In this document: in pieces, positions 19,830 through 30,433 of the stretch
Position numbering within the stretch: position 1 is the stretch's first letter
How the letters are laid out: each line of letters begins with the position of its first letter
NCBI GenBank assembly: GCA_032718475.1
Contig: JAUCBJ010000697.1
Location: 45,723 to 109,722, forward strand
Source: Nemertoderma westbladi
Taxonomy: Eukaryota; Xenacoelomorpha; Nemertodermatida; Nemertodermatidae
Length of the DNA stretch: 64,000 bases
Direction of reading: 5' to 3'
The notes under the pieces: model-generated
The model's input: only the letters and a program-made list of their open reading frames with translations
Told to the model about the DNA's origin: nothing
Databases searched by the model: none
Made by a program: the position numbers and the translations under genes

Positions 19830-20043
19830 TGTACTGAACAACAAGAGTCCCACAAGTTGGTACCAGTTCCCAAGAAGGGCAACCTAACACTCTATGGTTC
19901 TTTTCGGGGAATGTCATTGATCTCAATTGCTGCAAAGCTATACAATAGAATTCTATTAAATCGCATCAGGGATCCCATTGAGAGACTGCTCCGTGGAAAT
20001 CAGAATTGGTTCCGTAAAGGTCGCGGGACCATGGAGTCCATTT
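19830..20043 (+). pseudogene. Left part of an RTE-like LINE RT, split by a nested LINE
   Basis: It encodes KLVPVPKKGNLTLYGSFRGM, SIAAKLYNRILLNRI and NQNWFRKGRGTMES, the RT finger region. The frame continues directly at 25161 once the nested LINE and one copy of the target duplication are discounted. The usual NQ-G-FR motif here reads NQNWFR. Confidence 0.85.
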
Positions 20044-20217
20044 ATTATCTGATGATACAAATTTCGCCGAGTACAATACTGTACTGTGCTGTCCTAATGC
20101 ATACTTAGTACTGCTCGCCTGACTAGTGGACTTTTACTCAGACCGAGAAACTACCCCGGTAGACAGCTTTATCGATATTTTAATCACTCGCTAATATTCC
20201 AAATCTCCCCGTCCGGA

Positions 20218-21041
20218 ATGCCCAACTGGAAGGATGTTGGTGAGGCAATCCTCCGCCGCCTGGACGACCTACACGCAGGCCAAGATGAGCTGCGGAAGGA
20301 AATCAGGGAGCTCCGTGAGCTACAGGATGAGTTTAGATACGAACTCAAGGAGGCACGTCAGGCAATCGTAACTAATACTGCTCGTATTTCCAATCTAGAG
20401 TCTGATAACGCGATCCTTATTAAGCACAATGAGTCATTTCAACGAAAGAATACCGCGCTCCTAGTAGAAAATGAGGAGTTGCAGGTCTACCAACGCCGTC
20501 ACAACATCCTGGTCCACAACCTACCGGAGGAGAACAACTCCGCCAACGAGAGGGCCAGTCTCATCGCAGATGTTCTTACTCCACTTAAATTTTCGATCAA
20601 CGACGTTGACGTCTTCCACCGATTAGGAAACGCGGTCCGCCCTCCGAGCTCGGTTAATGGATCTAAACCTCTTAACCTCTCACTGAACACCTTATTGCGA
20701 GTCGTGCGCTGCTCGTTAAATCGCTGCGCGCTCTACATCGCGCGGCACGAATCCACTCGTTTTATACCCGCAACGGCGTCGTATTTGCCCGCGTCTGCGA
20801 TGGCGACAAGCCGATGCGTATTGGGACTGATCGAGATGTAAATTGCCTCTTCCTTCCACCTCCTGCCAGCTCTGCTCCCGTAGATTCGCTACTCGGGAAC
20901 CCCTCCACTTCCCCGACTGGGCCCACTGTTCCCTCGACCAACACTCCCGCTCGTCCCATTGTCCCCACCTCCAATGGTCGGATGCCGGGATCCTACTACT
21001 CGCCTATAGCTGTGGTCGAAGAAGAGGAGCCCTCCGAGTAG
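20218..21041 (+). pseudogene. LINE ORF1: coiled-coil plus RRM-like RNA-binding protein, frameshifted
   Basis: ORF1 proteins of this kind bind element RNA as trimers. Residues about 15-95 are a heptad-rich coiled coil (ELRKEIRELRELQDEFRYEL). An L1-ORF1/RRM-like segment follows: RRHNILVHNLPEENN, then DVDVFHRLGN. The frame shifts near 20670, and the matching continuation (YTRNGVVFARVCDGDKPMRI) is in a different frame, ending at 21041 after a Pro/Ser-rich tail with EEEEPSE. At least one frameshift therefore inactivates this copy unless it is a sequencing error. Confidence 0.8.
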
Positions 21042-21466
21042 TTTCCTAATTTTCTCGTACCATTAACAAAGATAAAACTATAAAGCTTCATAAACATTTC
21101 AGAATGAAAGAAATTCAAATTATTCGGTGACTGGTAGGGAGCCCATACCATTTATTTCAGTTTATTTTATGTAAGTTCCCGGTCAATTTATTCTTATTCA
21201 TAAACTTTACTAATCATATTTCTTGGTTATATTATTTGGTATATCGAATTATTAATACATTTCTTTATATCATCTCATTATAACATTTCCTATCATATTT
21301 TCATATCATTTTCTTCTTTAATACCGAACCATTTATCAACTTATGATATCCACCAAGTAGATTACCTATTATTAAGGTAATAATGTTTATTACCTACCAA
21401 TCTGCTGGGGAACCTAATCTAAACACCGAAGTCCTCCTAGTCTAGGCAAGTCCCTGTACAAATTGC

Positions 21467-24400
21467 ATGTCCGGCCAGCGATACAACCCACCCCCTGACC
21501 GTGTTGACTGTAATTGTGGTTTCTGTTTTTCTAAATTTTATCATTTTGATCTAGTATTCCTCTGTAACTTATGCAATACGCACTACCATCGACAATGTGG
21601 TTCATTCTTAGATGCCCAGGATTTTTCAAATAACTCTGGGAACAATCTAATACATTTTTGTAATTTTTGTTACGCAGGTATATTTCCTTTTTACCCTGTA
21701 TCTAATGATGACCTTGATATATTCTGTTCTGAAAATAGCGAGGACATTTCAGATTCTGATTATAAAGCTACTGGCAACATATTTAGTTCTATTAATCCCG
21801 ATGATAATGTTAATTCAAACTTAATTATTGGCAACTATTACAATGAAGCAAAATTTAACAACACTTTCACTAGTGAGACTACCAACCCATCTTTCTCTGT
21901 CTTTCATTTAAATTGCAGGAGTCTAAATTCAAATTTTACGGCAGTTACAGATTTCTTATCAACGCTCAATAACAAATTCGATATTTTGTCATTTTCCGAA
22001 ACTTTCCCCACTAAGGACCACCCCATTAACAACATATGCATTGATGGTTATAAGAACCCTGTATGTGACTTCCGGGAGTATGGTAAGCTGACCAGGGGAG
22101 GCACAGCGATCTATGTCCGGAGTGAACTGGAGATGGTCGAACGTCCTGATCTACACTTTCCTGGTCCGGAAAACTCCTGGGTAGAAATTTCTCGTCCACA
22201 TCCGAGTAGACCACTAATTATAGGTTGTATCTATCGTCCCGACGAAATATCTTACGACTCATTTGCTACTAAACTAAATGACTCCTTAGCAAAACTGGCA
22301 GCTACTAAACATGATGTAATTATTACCGGTGATATAAATATAGACCTCATAAAGTCAACCAAACCCAATGCCCGAGACTATCTAAATATAATTTCATCTA
22401 ACGGTTTTACCCAAACAATACAGCAACCAACCCGTATAACTACTCACTCTAAGACCCTCATTGACCACGTTATTACTAATATCCATTCATCTATTTGCTC
22501 CCCGGGTGTCTTCCTAACTGAAACTGGCACATCCGATCATCTAGCAACTTTTCTCGTTCTTTCTAACTATTCTACTTTTTTCCGACCTCCGGAGACCAAA
22601 TATGTGTATGACTATAGCCAATTCGATAAAACCAAATTTCTGAAAGACCTGTACAATAAGCAGTGGACTTACAAAACTTCGACTGTACCAGTTTCTGATA
22701 AAGACAAATTCGATAACTTCTACTCAGAATTTACGGCTACTTGTACCACAAATCTACCACGCAAGGCACTTAATAAAAAGTCAGTCTCTAAAAAACCGTG
22801 GTTATCCAATGGTTTACTATTGGCGATCCGCAAAAAGAACTTACTTTACGCAAAGTCCGTCAAACACCCAACCACTGAAAATCACAACATCTTTAAATTA
22901 TACCGTAACAAGCTAACTAGTCTACTTAGGTCTGCCGAGAAGCAATATTATACTTCGGAGTTTACAAATAATTCAAATAATATGCGCAAAACCTGGAAAA
23001 CCATTAATAATCTACTTAACCGATCTAGTAAATCTTCTGTTCCAAAACGTTTAAATATATCTAACAACGGTTCTAATTATAGTGTGACTTCCTCATCTGA
23101 TATAGCTAACCACTTTAACGATTTCTTTTCTACCATAGGACCAAAATTAGCTTCTAAACTGCCAACCACATCACGCAGCCCGACTCGACATATTCAACAT
23201 TCTAAACCTAACTCTCTTGTACTCACAGAAACTTCCGCTGTAGAGGTACACTACAATTTACTTACTTTACGCGACAGTGCTTCATCCAATGACGATTTCC
23301 CTGTACACCTTGTTAAATTAGCCGCACCTATTATAGCAACTCATTTAGCCTACCTAATTAATCTAAGCATAAATCAAGGCCACTTTCCTAATTCTATTAA
23401 GGTATCCAAAGTTATCCCAGTTTATAAAGGTGGCGACCCCTTCCTGACTACCAACTATAGGCCCATCTCTTTACTTTCAGTATTTCATAAAATCTATGAA
23501 TCTGTTATATATTCTCAATTAATATCCTATCTGGAAAAATTTAAAATTATTTCCCCTAATCAGTTCGGCTTTCGTAAGAAATACACTACGTCCATGGCTG
23601 TTATAAACATTGTAGAGTCATTACGTGAAGCTCTTGATAATTACGATTCTTCTTGTTTACTACTAATTGATTTGAAAAAGGCGTTCGACACGCTTAATTT
23701 TTCTATCCTACTTAGCAAAGTACAAATGTACGGTATCCGTGGCACGCCCTTTTCACTATTTTCTGATTATCTTACCAACCGTAGGCAGTGCGTATCTATA
23801 GATAACACTATATCCTCTCTCAGGTCCATTTCATGTGGTATCCCACAAGGGTCGGTTCTCGGGCCAGTCCTTTTTCTTCTTTATATAAATGACTTACCTA
23901 ACTGCACATCCTCCCTCGCGACTCTCTTTGCCGATGACACCACTCTCATGCGACGACACCGCCATCTGACTCCTCTAATCGACTCCATGAATTACGACGC
24001 TAACCTGCTCTATGACTGGCTATGTGACAACCGACTAACGTTAAATATTGATAAGACAGAATACTCCATATTTAAAAACTCCAGATTCCAATCTCAATCT
24101 CACGGTCTATCCATTAATAGTCAACCAATAAAATTTACATCTGCATTTAAGTACCTAGGTATAATTATCGACAATAATTTAACATTCCGCAATCACATAA
24201 GCTACATTCTTAAAAAGATCTCTAGAACCGGAGGTCTTTTCTATAAATTACGTCATATTCTCAGCCCACAGATTTTACGGATGCTCTTTTACTCGTTAAT
24301 ATATCCATACATCTACTATGGCCTCATTGTCTGGGGTGGCACCTACAATACCATCACCAAACCTTTGCGAACAAAACTAAATAAAATTCTACGATGTATT

Positions 24401-24754
24401 ACATTTAGCCACTACCGGTCCTCCGCCTTTCCAATCTACCAACAACTACGTATACTACCTATAGATCAACTTTTCCAATTCCAGGTCCTCTCACTAATGT
24501 ACGATATTCATAGTAACCCCTCCCACCCTCTTTCCCACTTGTTCACCAGGGCTTCTTCAGTGCACTCCTACAACACCCGCTCTGCCTCCGCTGGTCTGTA
24601 CCACCTGCCACATGTACGTCTTATTGTCCGTCACCAGTCTGTATCTGTTCAAGGCCCTTTACTCTGGAACTCCTTGCCACAAAATATCCGTAGCAGCTCC
24701 AGTCTGAATATCTTTAAATTAAAACTTAAGAATTACTTGCTCAAAATCTCTTAA
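21467..24754 (+). CDS. LINE ORF2: PHD-like finger, endonuclease, reverse transcriptase (1095 aa)
   Basis: This is the enzymatic protein of the LINE. Residues about 14-70 carry a Cys/His array (CNCGFC, CNLCNTHYHRQC, CNFC) resembling a PHD-type zinc finger. The apurinic-like endonuclease follows (HLNCRSL, SETF, GGTAIYV, GDINIDL, TSDH), then the RT (NYRPISLL, NQFGFRKKYTT, LIDLKKAFDTL, CGIPQGSVLGPVLFLLYIND, LFADDTT, KYLGI). It ends with the LLWNSLPQNIRSSSSLNIFK box typical of L2/CR1-like ORF2 proteins. No stop or frameshift is seen and the length is full, so this ORF could be functional. The ORF1 frameshift argues that the copy cannot now move on its own. Confidence 0.92.
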   Translation: MSGQRYNPPPDRVDCNCGFCFSKFYHFDLVFLCNLCNTHYHRQCGSFLDAQDFSNNSGNNLIHFCNFCYAGIFPFYPVSNDDLDIFCSENSEDISDSDYKATGNIFSSINPDDNVNSNLIIGNYYNEAKFNNTFTSETTNPSFSVFHLNCRSLNSNFTAVTDFLSTLNNKFDILSFSETFPTKDHPINNICIDGYKNPVCDFREYGKLTRGGTAIYVRSELEMVERPDLHFPGPENSWVEISRPHPSRPLIIGCIYRPDEISYDSFATKLNDSLAKLAATKHDVIITGDINIDLIKSTKPNARDYLNIISSNGFTQTIQQPTRITTHSKTLIDHVITNIHSSICSPGVFLTETGTSDHLATFLVLSNYSTFFRPPETKYVYDYSQFDKTKFLKDLYNKQWTYKTSTVPVSDKDKFDNFYSEFTATCTTNLPRKALNKKSVSKKPWLSNGLLLAIRKKNLLYAKSVKHPTTENHNIFKLYRNKLTSLLRSAEKQYYTSEFTNNSNNMRKTWKTINNLLNRSSKSSVPKRLNISNNGSNYSVTSSSDIANHFNDFFSTIGPKLASKLPTTSRSPTRHIQHSKPNSLVLTETSAVEVHYNLLTLRDSASSNDDFPVHLVKLAAPIIATHLAYLINLSINQGHFPNSIKVSKVIPVYKGGDPFLTTNYRPISLLSVFHKIYESVIYSQLISYLEKFKIISPNQFGFRKKYTTSMAVINIVESLREALDNYDSSCLLLIDLKKAFDTLNFSILLSKVQMYGIRGTPFSLFSDYLTNRRQCVSIDNTISSLRSISCGIPQGSVLGPVLFLLYINDLPNCTSSLATLFADDTTLMRRHRHLTPLIDSMNYDANLLYDWLCDNRLTLNIDKTEYSIFKNSRFQSQSHGLSINSQPIKFTSAFKYLGIIIDNNLTFRNHISYILKKISRTGGLFYKLRHILSPQILRMLFYSLIYPYIYYGLIVWGGTYNTITKPLRTKLNKILRCITFSHYRSSAFPIYQQLRILPIDQLFQFQVLSLMYDIHSNPSHPLSHLFTRASSVHSYNTRSASAGLYHLPHVRLIVRHQSVSVQGPLLWNSLPQNIRSSSSLNIFKLKLKNYLLKIS

Positions 24755-25160
24755 AATTACAAGATACTGCCATAGATTTCATTTCAGATCAGTATTACCA
24801 GCCAAACTCGATTTTATATTTTTACAAACCAGTAATATATATACACTCACAACAACTGATTTTACATACCATTGCATTTGCCAATTATATTTTAATGTTT
24901 GACATACTATTTATGCTGCCACAATTTCAGTCAACAACAGTTACATTAGGTCTTAGTCATGTGTTCTAAAATATATACAAACACCCCTTTTCCTCCATGG
25001 TATGTGGGTGTTCCGAAGCTGAACTAGCGATTTGCTATAGTGGAGGACCACCCACACAGTACCCAGCAGATTACAGTCTGCTGTGCAATTACTCATGAAT
25101 TATTTCGTTTTTATTGAGGAATAAATAAACTCAAACTCAAACTCAAACTCAAACCCATTT

Positions 25161-26385
25161 TGGCACTTAGAAGGATAATTGAAGAGTTATCAAAAAAGAA
25201 AGACAGGCATCTGGCTGTTATCTTTGTTGACTTCTTCAAGGCCTTTGATTCAGTCTCTCGCTCACGTATGTTGAGCATACTTTCATTATATGGGATTCCT
25301 GATGAAATTATTGCAGCAATGAGATCAGTATACGATGGTTCGACAACATTTGTGTCTACTGTTGACGGTGACACAGAACCATTTGAAGTGTTATGGGGCG
25401 TCCTCCAGGGAGACACACTTGCACCATTCTTGTTCATAATTGTGGTTGACTATGTTCTACGCATGTCCTTAGATCATCATAATGATGATGGGGTGATGAT
25501 AACTCCACCTACTGGCTCCAGAAGTCGAGGAAATCCTGCCAAGTACCTAACTGATCTAGACTTTGCTGATGACTTAGGAGTACTCTCAGAATCACTAGAG
25601 GGAGCCCAACGGCTCCTCAGCTCATTAGAACATGCTGCTTCTAGGGTTGGTCTTTTTATTAACTCCAGAAAGACCAAAATTTTGACAGTTAATTTTGAAA
25701 GTTTTCAGCAAGTCTCTGATCGGACGAGCATAAGCTCAAAGGATGGTATGCTTGAGCATGTGGACGACTTCTGTTACCTGGGATCATGGATCCGGAAGTC
25801 AGGTGAGGACCTTCGAATACGCAAGGGAAAGGCATGGGCAGCCTTGAATAGGCTTTCCAGGATTTGGAAGTCACCGAGAATTAATCGGAAACTTAAGGTC
25901 CGATTATTTAGAGCAGCAGTAGTTCCAGTACTCCTCTATAGGAGTCCATGCTGGGCTCTAACTGCCGAGGACACCAAATCTCTGGATGGCACATTCACAA
26001 GAATGCTACGCCGGGTTCATTGTGTCAAGTACAATGCACACATCTCCAACCAGACACTATATAACATTGGAGGTATCTCATTGGTTCCCCCAAGCTTGAC
26101 ACTAGAACAAAATCGCCTCAGCTTTGCAGGACATTGCTTTCGCCGTGAGGATCAGCCAGTGCATAATCTTGTACTTTGGCAGCCTCATGGAGTGAATAAG
26201 CATGGACAGCCCATGACTTTCTTGAGACGCATCTTAAAGGACAATGGCCTTGAAGATGCGGATGATCTAGCAAATGTCATGGGTGATAGGGAGTTGTGGT
26301 GGCGCAATTTTGTCGACAAGCTGGCACAGCATTCTTAAAAATGCAGCTGCAATGCAACATGCCGATCATAGTAGTAGTAGTAGTA
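25161..26385 (+). pseudogene. Right part of the RTE-like LINE, with 3' tail
   Basis: This continues the frame from 20043: ILALRRIIEELSKK, FVDFFKAFDSVSR, GVLQGDTLAPFLF, LDFADDLGVLSES and LSFAGHCFRREDQ, to the stop at 26336-26338. A TAG-repeat tail occupies 26369-26385. It belongs to a different family from the 2338-5389 LINE but has the same architecture and tail. The 5' endonuclease part is missing. Confidence 0.88.
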
Positions 26386-26542
26386 GGCCACGGCCACAGC
26401 CTCACTTTCCCTTGCCATAGCAGCTGTAGTTGACTCCAGGCAGCGATTGAATGAAATCAACATCAACTGGTTTACACGATGAGCGAATAGCCGGTTCCAT
26501 GCCTTGGAGTGCATGAAGAGCTGCCGGCTGTTCAGTTCAGCC
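26386..26542. other. Unassigned sequence between LINE tail and solo LTR
   Basis: This is short unique-looking sequence without a recognisable feature. Confidence 0.4.
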
Positions 26543-27613
26543 TGTTCGCGCTATTAGACCTCTAACAGTTTAACCTGCTAATTTACGTGTCTATGTTGCC
26601 TGACAGCCCGTACAAAATATGAACACAGCTGAAGCCAGTCTAACGCGGTGTATGACCCACCGGGTGTAGGAGACTGGATTCTATGGCAGAGGCTACTTTG
26701 TATTATTCGATTGATCTCTATTATATAATCTCCAGAAACTACGTTTATTTTCAGGGAAATACCAACAGTTCCTTTTAGGTGCCGCGCTTTAAATACCACA
26801 CGGAGTTATGACTTATACTAATCACAATGGATGGTCATGAGATAACGCAAATGTTTACATTGTTTAGGAATGTAATATTAATCGCTCATACTCACGCAAC
26901 TGACAATAATACTGAAACACGCTAATTTGCCGACTGTCACCAATTTTACTCATATTACATTACATTATGGAGAAATTTAGCTCATGTACGTTGGGAGTTA
27001 TGAAATAGCATGGATTTATACAAACCACTGTGATTTGAGCCAAGCAATTGTTACTAGTGTTCCCATTCTGCTTACCTCAATAATCAAGAAAGCCAAGGGA
27101 GTTAACAGTTATTCATAAGTATTCTCCAAATATAAACATTAATCAAATAAGTTACAAACACAGTATATTATAACAGTATAACAACAGTATGAGGGATGTG
27201 GTGCAGCAGTGTCAGTAGTCAGACGTCAGGAAGTGAATGTAAAGGAAAGTCACGCAAGTGGAAAGAAAGATTGTGGTTAGTAATGAGAGTTAATAGATTT
27301 GCGTTCTATGATTTTCTCTGGCCGCTGATGTTCTGGGCAAAGTCAGAAAAGTCAGGAAGTGAGGGATTTGTCGCATTGAGTCATCTTTATGTCACCAAAG
27401 GCAAGTAAATCGAAAATCGCGCTGATTGGCCAAAATACAGGCTCTACGCATAAAGAAACAGCTGGCAAATTTCGTCATGTTAGTTCTGGACTAAGACAGA
27501 CGCTAGAGGGCATAAGTCTATACTTTCTCCATACCTTGGAACAGTGCTGGCCTTTTTAGAGTAGTTCACGAATTGCACAAAAACGTCATATTTTTGCCGC
27601 AAAAGCTTTAACA
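26543..27613 (-). repeat. Diverged solo LTR of the A/B BEL/Pao-like family
   Basis: It aligns by eye along its whole length with the LTRs of A and B. On the plus strand it starts TGTTCGCGCTATTAGACC. It shares GGAGA, ATGAAATAGCAT and ATTCTCCAAATATAA blocks and ends CAAAAGCTTTAACA. It is clearly more diverged than the other copies, and no internal region or target duplication is seen. It is probably an old LTR-LTR recombination product. Confidence 0.75.
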
Positions 27614-27850
27614 CAAAAGCTTAGGCCTATTACTGTATTTCTACATACAACTGTATATGGGAGTAGGCCTATAGTGAATTATAGGTATACCATGCATTTA
27701 TAATCCTGTAATCCTGTAGGTTATGTTGGACAATATCTTTATACCGGTACATTGTTTGGTGTATTTGTTATTGTTTTTACATAATGTATAAATAAATCTA
27801 CCTACCTACCTACCTATAGCTCATATTGTTTATGTTGTCTTTGTCTAAAA

Positions 27851-27886
27851 AAACACTGTTTTTTTATCCGTAAAAAAACAGTGTTT
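27851..27886. repeat. Perfect 15-bp inverted repeat
   Basis: AAACACTGTTTTTTT (27851-27865) and AAAAAAACAGTGTTT (27872-27886) are exact complements around a 6-base loop. Confidence 0.8.
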
Positions 27887-28656
27887 CGAAACATGTGTTT
27901 AAAACAACCCTTGTGTTTTTTTTAACCCTAGTGAATTATATATATATAAACAATAATAGTTCTCTGTTCTTTGCCGACCTATTGTAGCTACCATTGTAAA
28001 TTGATTATCTTTTAGATTACAAGTGTGTGATTATATAACAATTATAATAATTATTATTATAGACAGGCTGACGCCACCAGTCTATATCTCCTCTGTATGT
28101 CTCAGTAAGTTTCTTAGAATGGCAAATATGATTAATAGCAGTGAATGACTAGCTTTAGAACCGGTAGAGCTGGGTTTTGGAAAATTGGAAAAAATGGAAA
28201 TTTATGCGCGGCCAGTGGAATACAGTGAATTGATATCAACATAAACACCATATCGAAAAGAGTAGAGGGTGCTGTTGGTAGACCTTTCAAAACCACCAAA
28301 CCAACGCTCAGCTATAATCGCCATAGAATAAACTATGCAAATAAAAAATAACAACATCGATTTGTAGGTTAGATATCCGGATATAAACTAGAAGCTCACT
28401 AATGTTTCCTCTGTAACGGTTATTTTTACGATATATATTTACCAGTTTTTCAAACACACTTATTGCAGCAAGCTGCTAAGCCAAAGAAAACCCCCATTAA
28501 ATTATTTTTTTTTGTTGATAATTAAGTTGCCTTCTCGAGCTAATGCTGGACGACCCGTAATAAATGGACAGAAACAGCCCTCAGCAAAAACCGACAATAC
28601 TTTATTTAACACAGTAGTACACCACCAACAAATTGCGAGCAAAAACGTAACATGGT

Positions 28657-28718
28657 AAATAAACGAGAGCGTATAGAACAAGGTATATATAAATATACCT
28701 TGATATATCTCGTTTATT
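28657..28718. repeat. Two-stem hairpin
   Basis: The inner palindrome pairs CAAGGTATAT with ATATACCTTG (28679-28702). The outer arms AATAAACGAG and CTCGTTTATT flank it. It may be a remnant of a foldback element, but no target duplication is identified. Confidence 0.65.
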
Positions 28719-28863
28719 GTTTTGGTTAGAATGACATTGTAACATGTTCCTTCCCGTTAATTAACACTGTAAATAACATTGTGGATTCCCTCAAATGGGA
28801 TTATAATGGGATTATGGGATACATAATAACTCTATTGTGCATGAATCTTAGTGTAATAGGCAG

Positions 28864-29945
28864 TGTTTAGTGCACACTTCAAAGGTTAAGGGAAGGGAAC
28901 AGGTTACAGTTGAGTTTAGTGCACACTTCAAAGGTTAAGGGAAGGGAACAGGTTACAGTTGCGTTTAGTGCACACTTCAAAGGTTAAGGGAAGGGAACAG
29001 GTTACAGTTGAGTTTAGTGCACACTTCAAAGGTTAAGGGAAGGGAACAGGTTACAGTTGCGTTTAGTGCACACTTCAAAGGTTAAGGGAAGGGAACAGGT
29101 TACATTTGCGTTTAGTGCACACTTCAAAGGTTAAGGGAAGGGAACAGGTTACAGTTGAGTTTAGTGCACACTTCAAAGGTTAAGGGAAGGGAACAGGTTA
29201 CAGTTGCGTTTAGTGCACACTTCAAAGGTTAAGGGAAGGGAACAGGTTACAGTTGCGTTTAGTGCACACTTCAAAGGTTAAGGGAAGGGGACAGGTTACA
29301 GTTGCGTTTAGTGCACACTTCAAAGGTTAAGGGAAGGGAACAGGTTACAGTTGAGTTTAGTGCACACTTCAAAGGTTAAGGGAAGGGAACAGGTTACAGT
29401 TGAGTTTAGTGCACACTTCAAAGGTTAAGGGAAGGGAACAGGTTACAGTTGCGTTTAGTGCACACTTCAAAGGTTAAGGGAAGGGAACAGGTTACAGTTG
29501 AGTTTAGTGCACACTTCAAAGGTTAAGGGAAGGGAACAGGTTACAGTTGAGTTTAGTGCACACTTCAAAGGTTAAGGGAAGGGAACAGGTTACAGTTGAG
29601 TTTAGTGCACACTTCAAAGGTTAAGGGAAGGGAACAGGTTACAGTTGCGTTTAGTGCACACTTCAAAGGTTAAGGGAAGGGAACAGGTTACAGTTGCGTT
29701 TAGTGCACACTTCAAAGGTTAAGGGAAGGGAACAGGTTACAGTTGCGTTTAGTGCACACTTCAAAGGTTAAGGGAAGGGAACAGGTTACAGTTGCGTTTA
29801 GTGCACACTTCAAAGGTTAAGGGAAGGGAACAGGTTACAGTTGCGTTTAGTGCACACTTCAAAGGTTAAGGGAAGGGAACAGGTTACAGTTGAGTTTAGT
29901 GCACACTTCAAAGGTTAAGGGAAGGGAACAGGTTACAGTGGCGTT
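28864..29945. repeat. 49-bp satellite, ~22 nearly identical copies
   Basis: The unit begins TTTAGTGCACACTTCAAAGG and ends GGTTACAGTTG(A/C)G. Copies differ almost only by an A/C alternation at one position (…TTGAG or …TTGCG), plus single changes near 29105 and 29290. Such homogeneity indicates recent expansion. Confidence 0.95.
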
Positions 29946-30433
29946 GTTTCCGCCACTTCTGCCACTTTTTTTGCCTCGAAATGGCCACCTAACTATAATG
30001 TACTCCTGTATATCAGCCTCCAAATCAAAGTTAAGTGATGTTTAATTTTCGATTATAATTTACGAGTTAATGGAGTCTGGTGCGGGATAAGCGCCCCCCT
30101 CCCCCATGAAAAATAATAAAACAAATAAATATATTGTCAGCCCTGTTGCCTATATCAAATATATCAATTGATTGTGTCACCTTGTTACTTGCGATATACG
30201 GGTTTATGGGGGGTTCTGAATTCAATGGAATAAGTAAAAAATAGGTAAAAGTTATCAAACTTGTATTTTTCGGCGTTGGGTGAAACTTTTTGTGCCAGCA
30301 CCAAATTTTGAAAATAAGCAAATGGATCAATAGCAGATGGTAACATTGTAAGTAAGAAATACTGTAGTAAGAGATACTGTAGCACCAAATTTTACATTCA
30401 CCGAAAAATACGAGTAACAATGATCTGGATAAT
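29946..30433. other. Noncoding flank left of element A
   Basis: A minus-strand open frame (30067-30420) is compositionally simple and has no recognisable domain. A 16-bp imperfect inverted pair (CTTGTATTTTTCGGCG near 30261; CACCGAAAAATACGAG near 30397) could mark a small inverted-repeat element. The five bases before element A (30429-30433, ATAAT) should be its target duplication, but the partner lies outside the window. Confidence 0.4.

Larger units (their letters stand above)
20044..25154 (+). mobile_element. Full-length CR1/L2-like LINE nested in an RTE-like LINE
   Basis: This is a 5.1 kb two-ORF LINE with a 5' leader (20044-20217), ORF1 (20218-21041, frameshifted), a spacer (21042-21466) and a long ORF2 (21467-24754). 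The 3' UTR contains a stem-rich stretch (about 24990-25085), AATAAA, and a terminal (AAACTC)n tail at about 25131-25154. A 6-bp repeat CCATTT flanks it (20038-20043 and 25155-25160). The host LINE's RT frame reads straight across the excised insertion, which fixes the boundaries. The short terminal repeat tail fits the jockey/CR1/L2 superfamily. Confidence 0.9.
27614..28863. other. AT-rich noncoding stretch with hairpins and a possible LINE tail
   Basis: No protein is recognisable. AATAAATCTACCTACCTACC at about 27789-27817 looks like the short-tandem-repeat 3' tail of a truncated LINE. A perfect 15-bp inverted repeat lies at 27851-27886, and a nested hairpin at 28657-28718. Confidence 0.45.

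Noticed and set aside
27196-27408. 70-codon ORF inside the solo LTR
   Set aside because: The corresponding LTR region in A and B is not open, and no domain is present.
8580-29945. Direct-repeat arrays considered as CRISPR
   Set aside because: The units are contiguous without unique spacers, and the sequence is animal; they are satellites or LTR-internal repeats.
30067-30420. 117-codon minus-strand ORF
   Set aside because: It is simple-composition sequence without a recognisable domain, outside any element.
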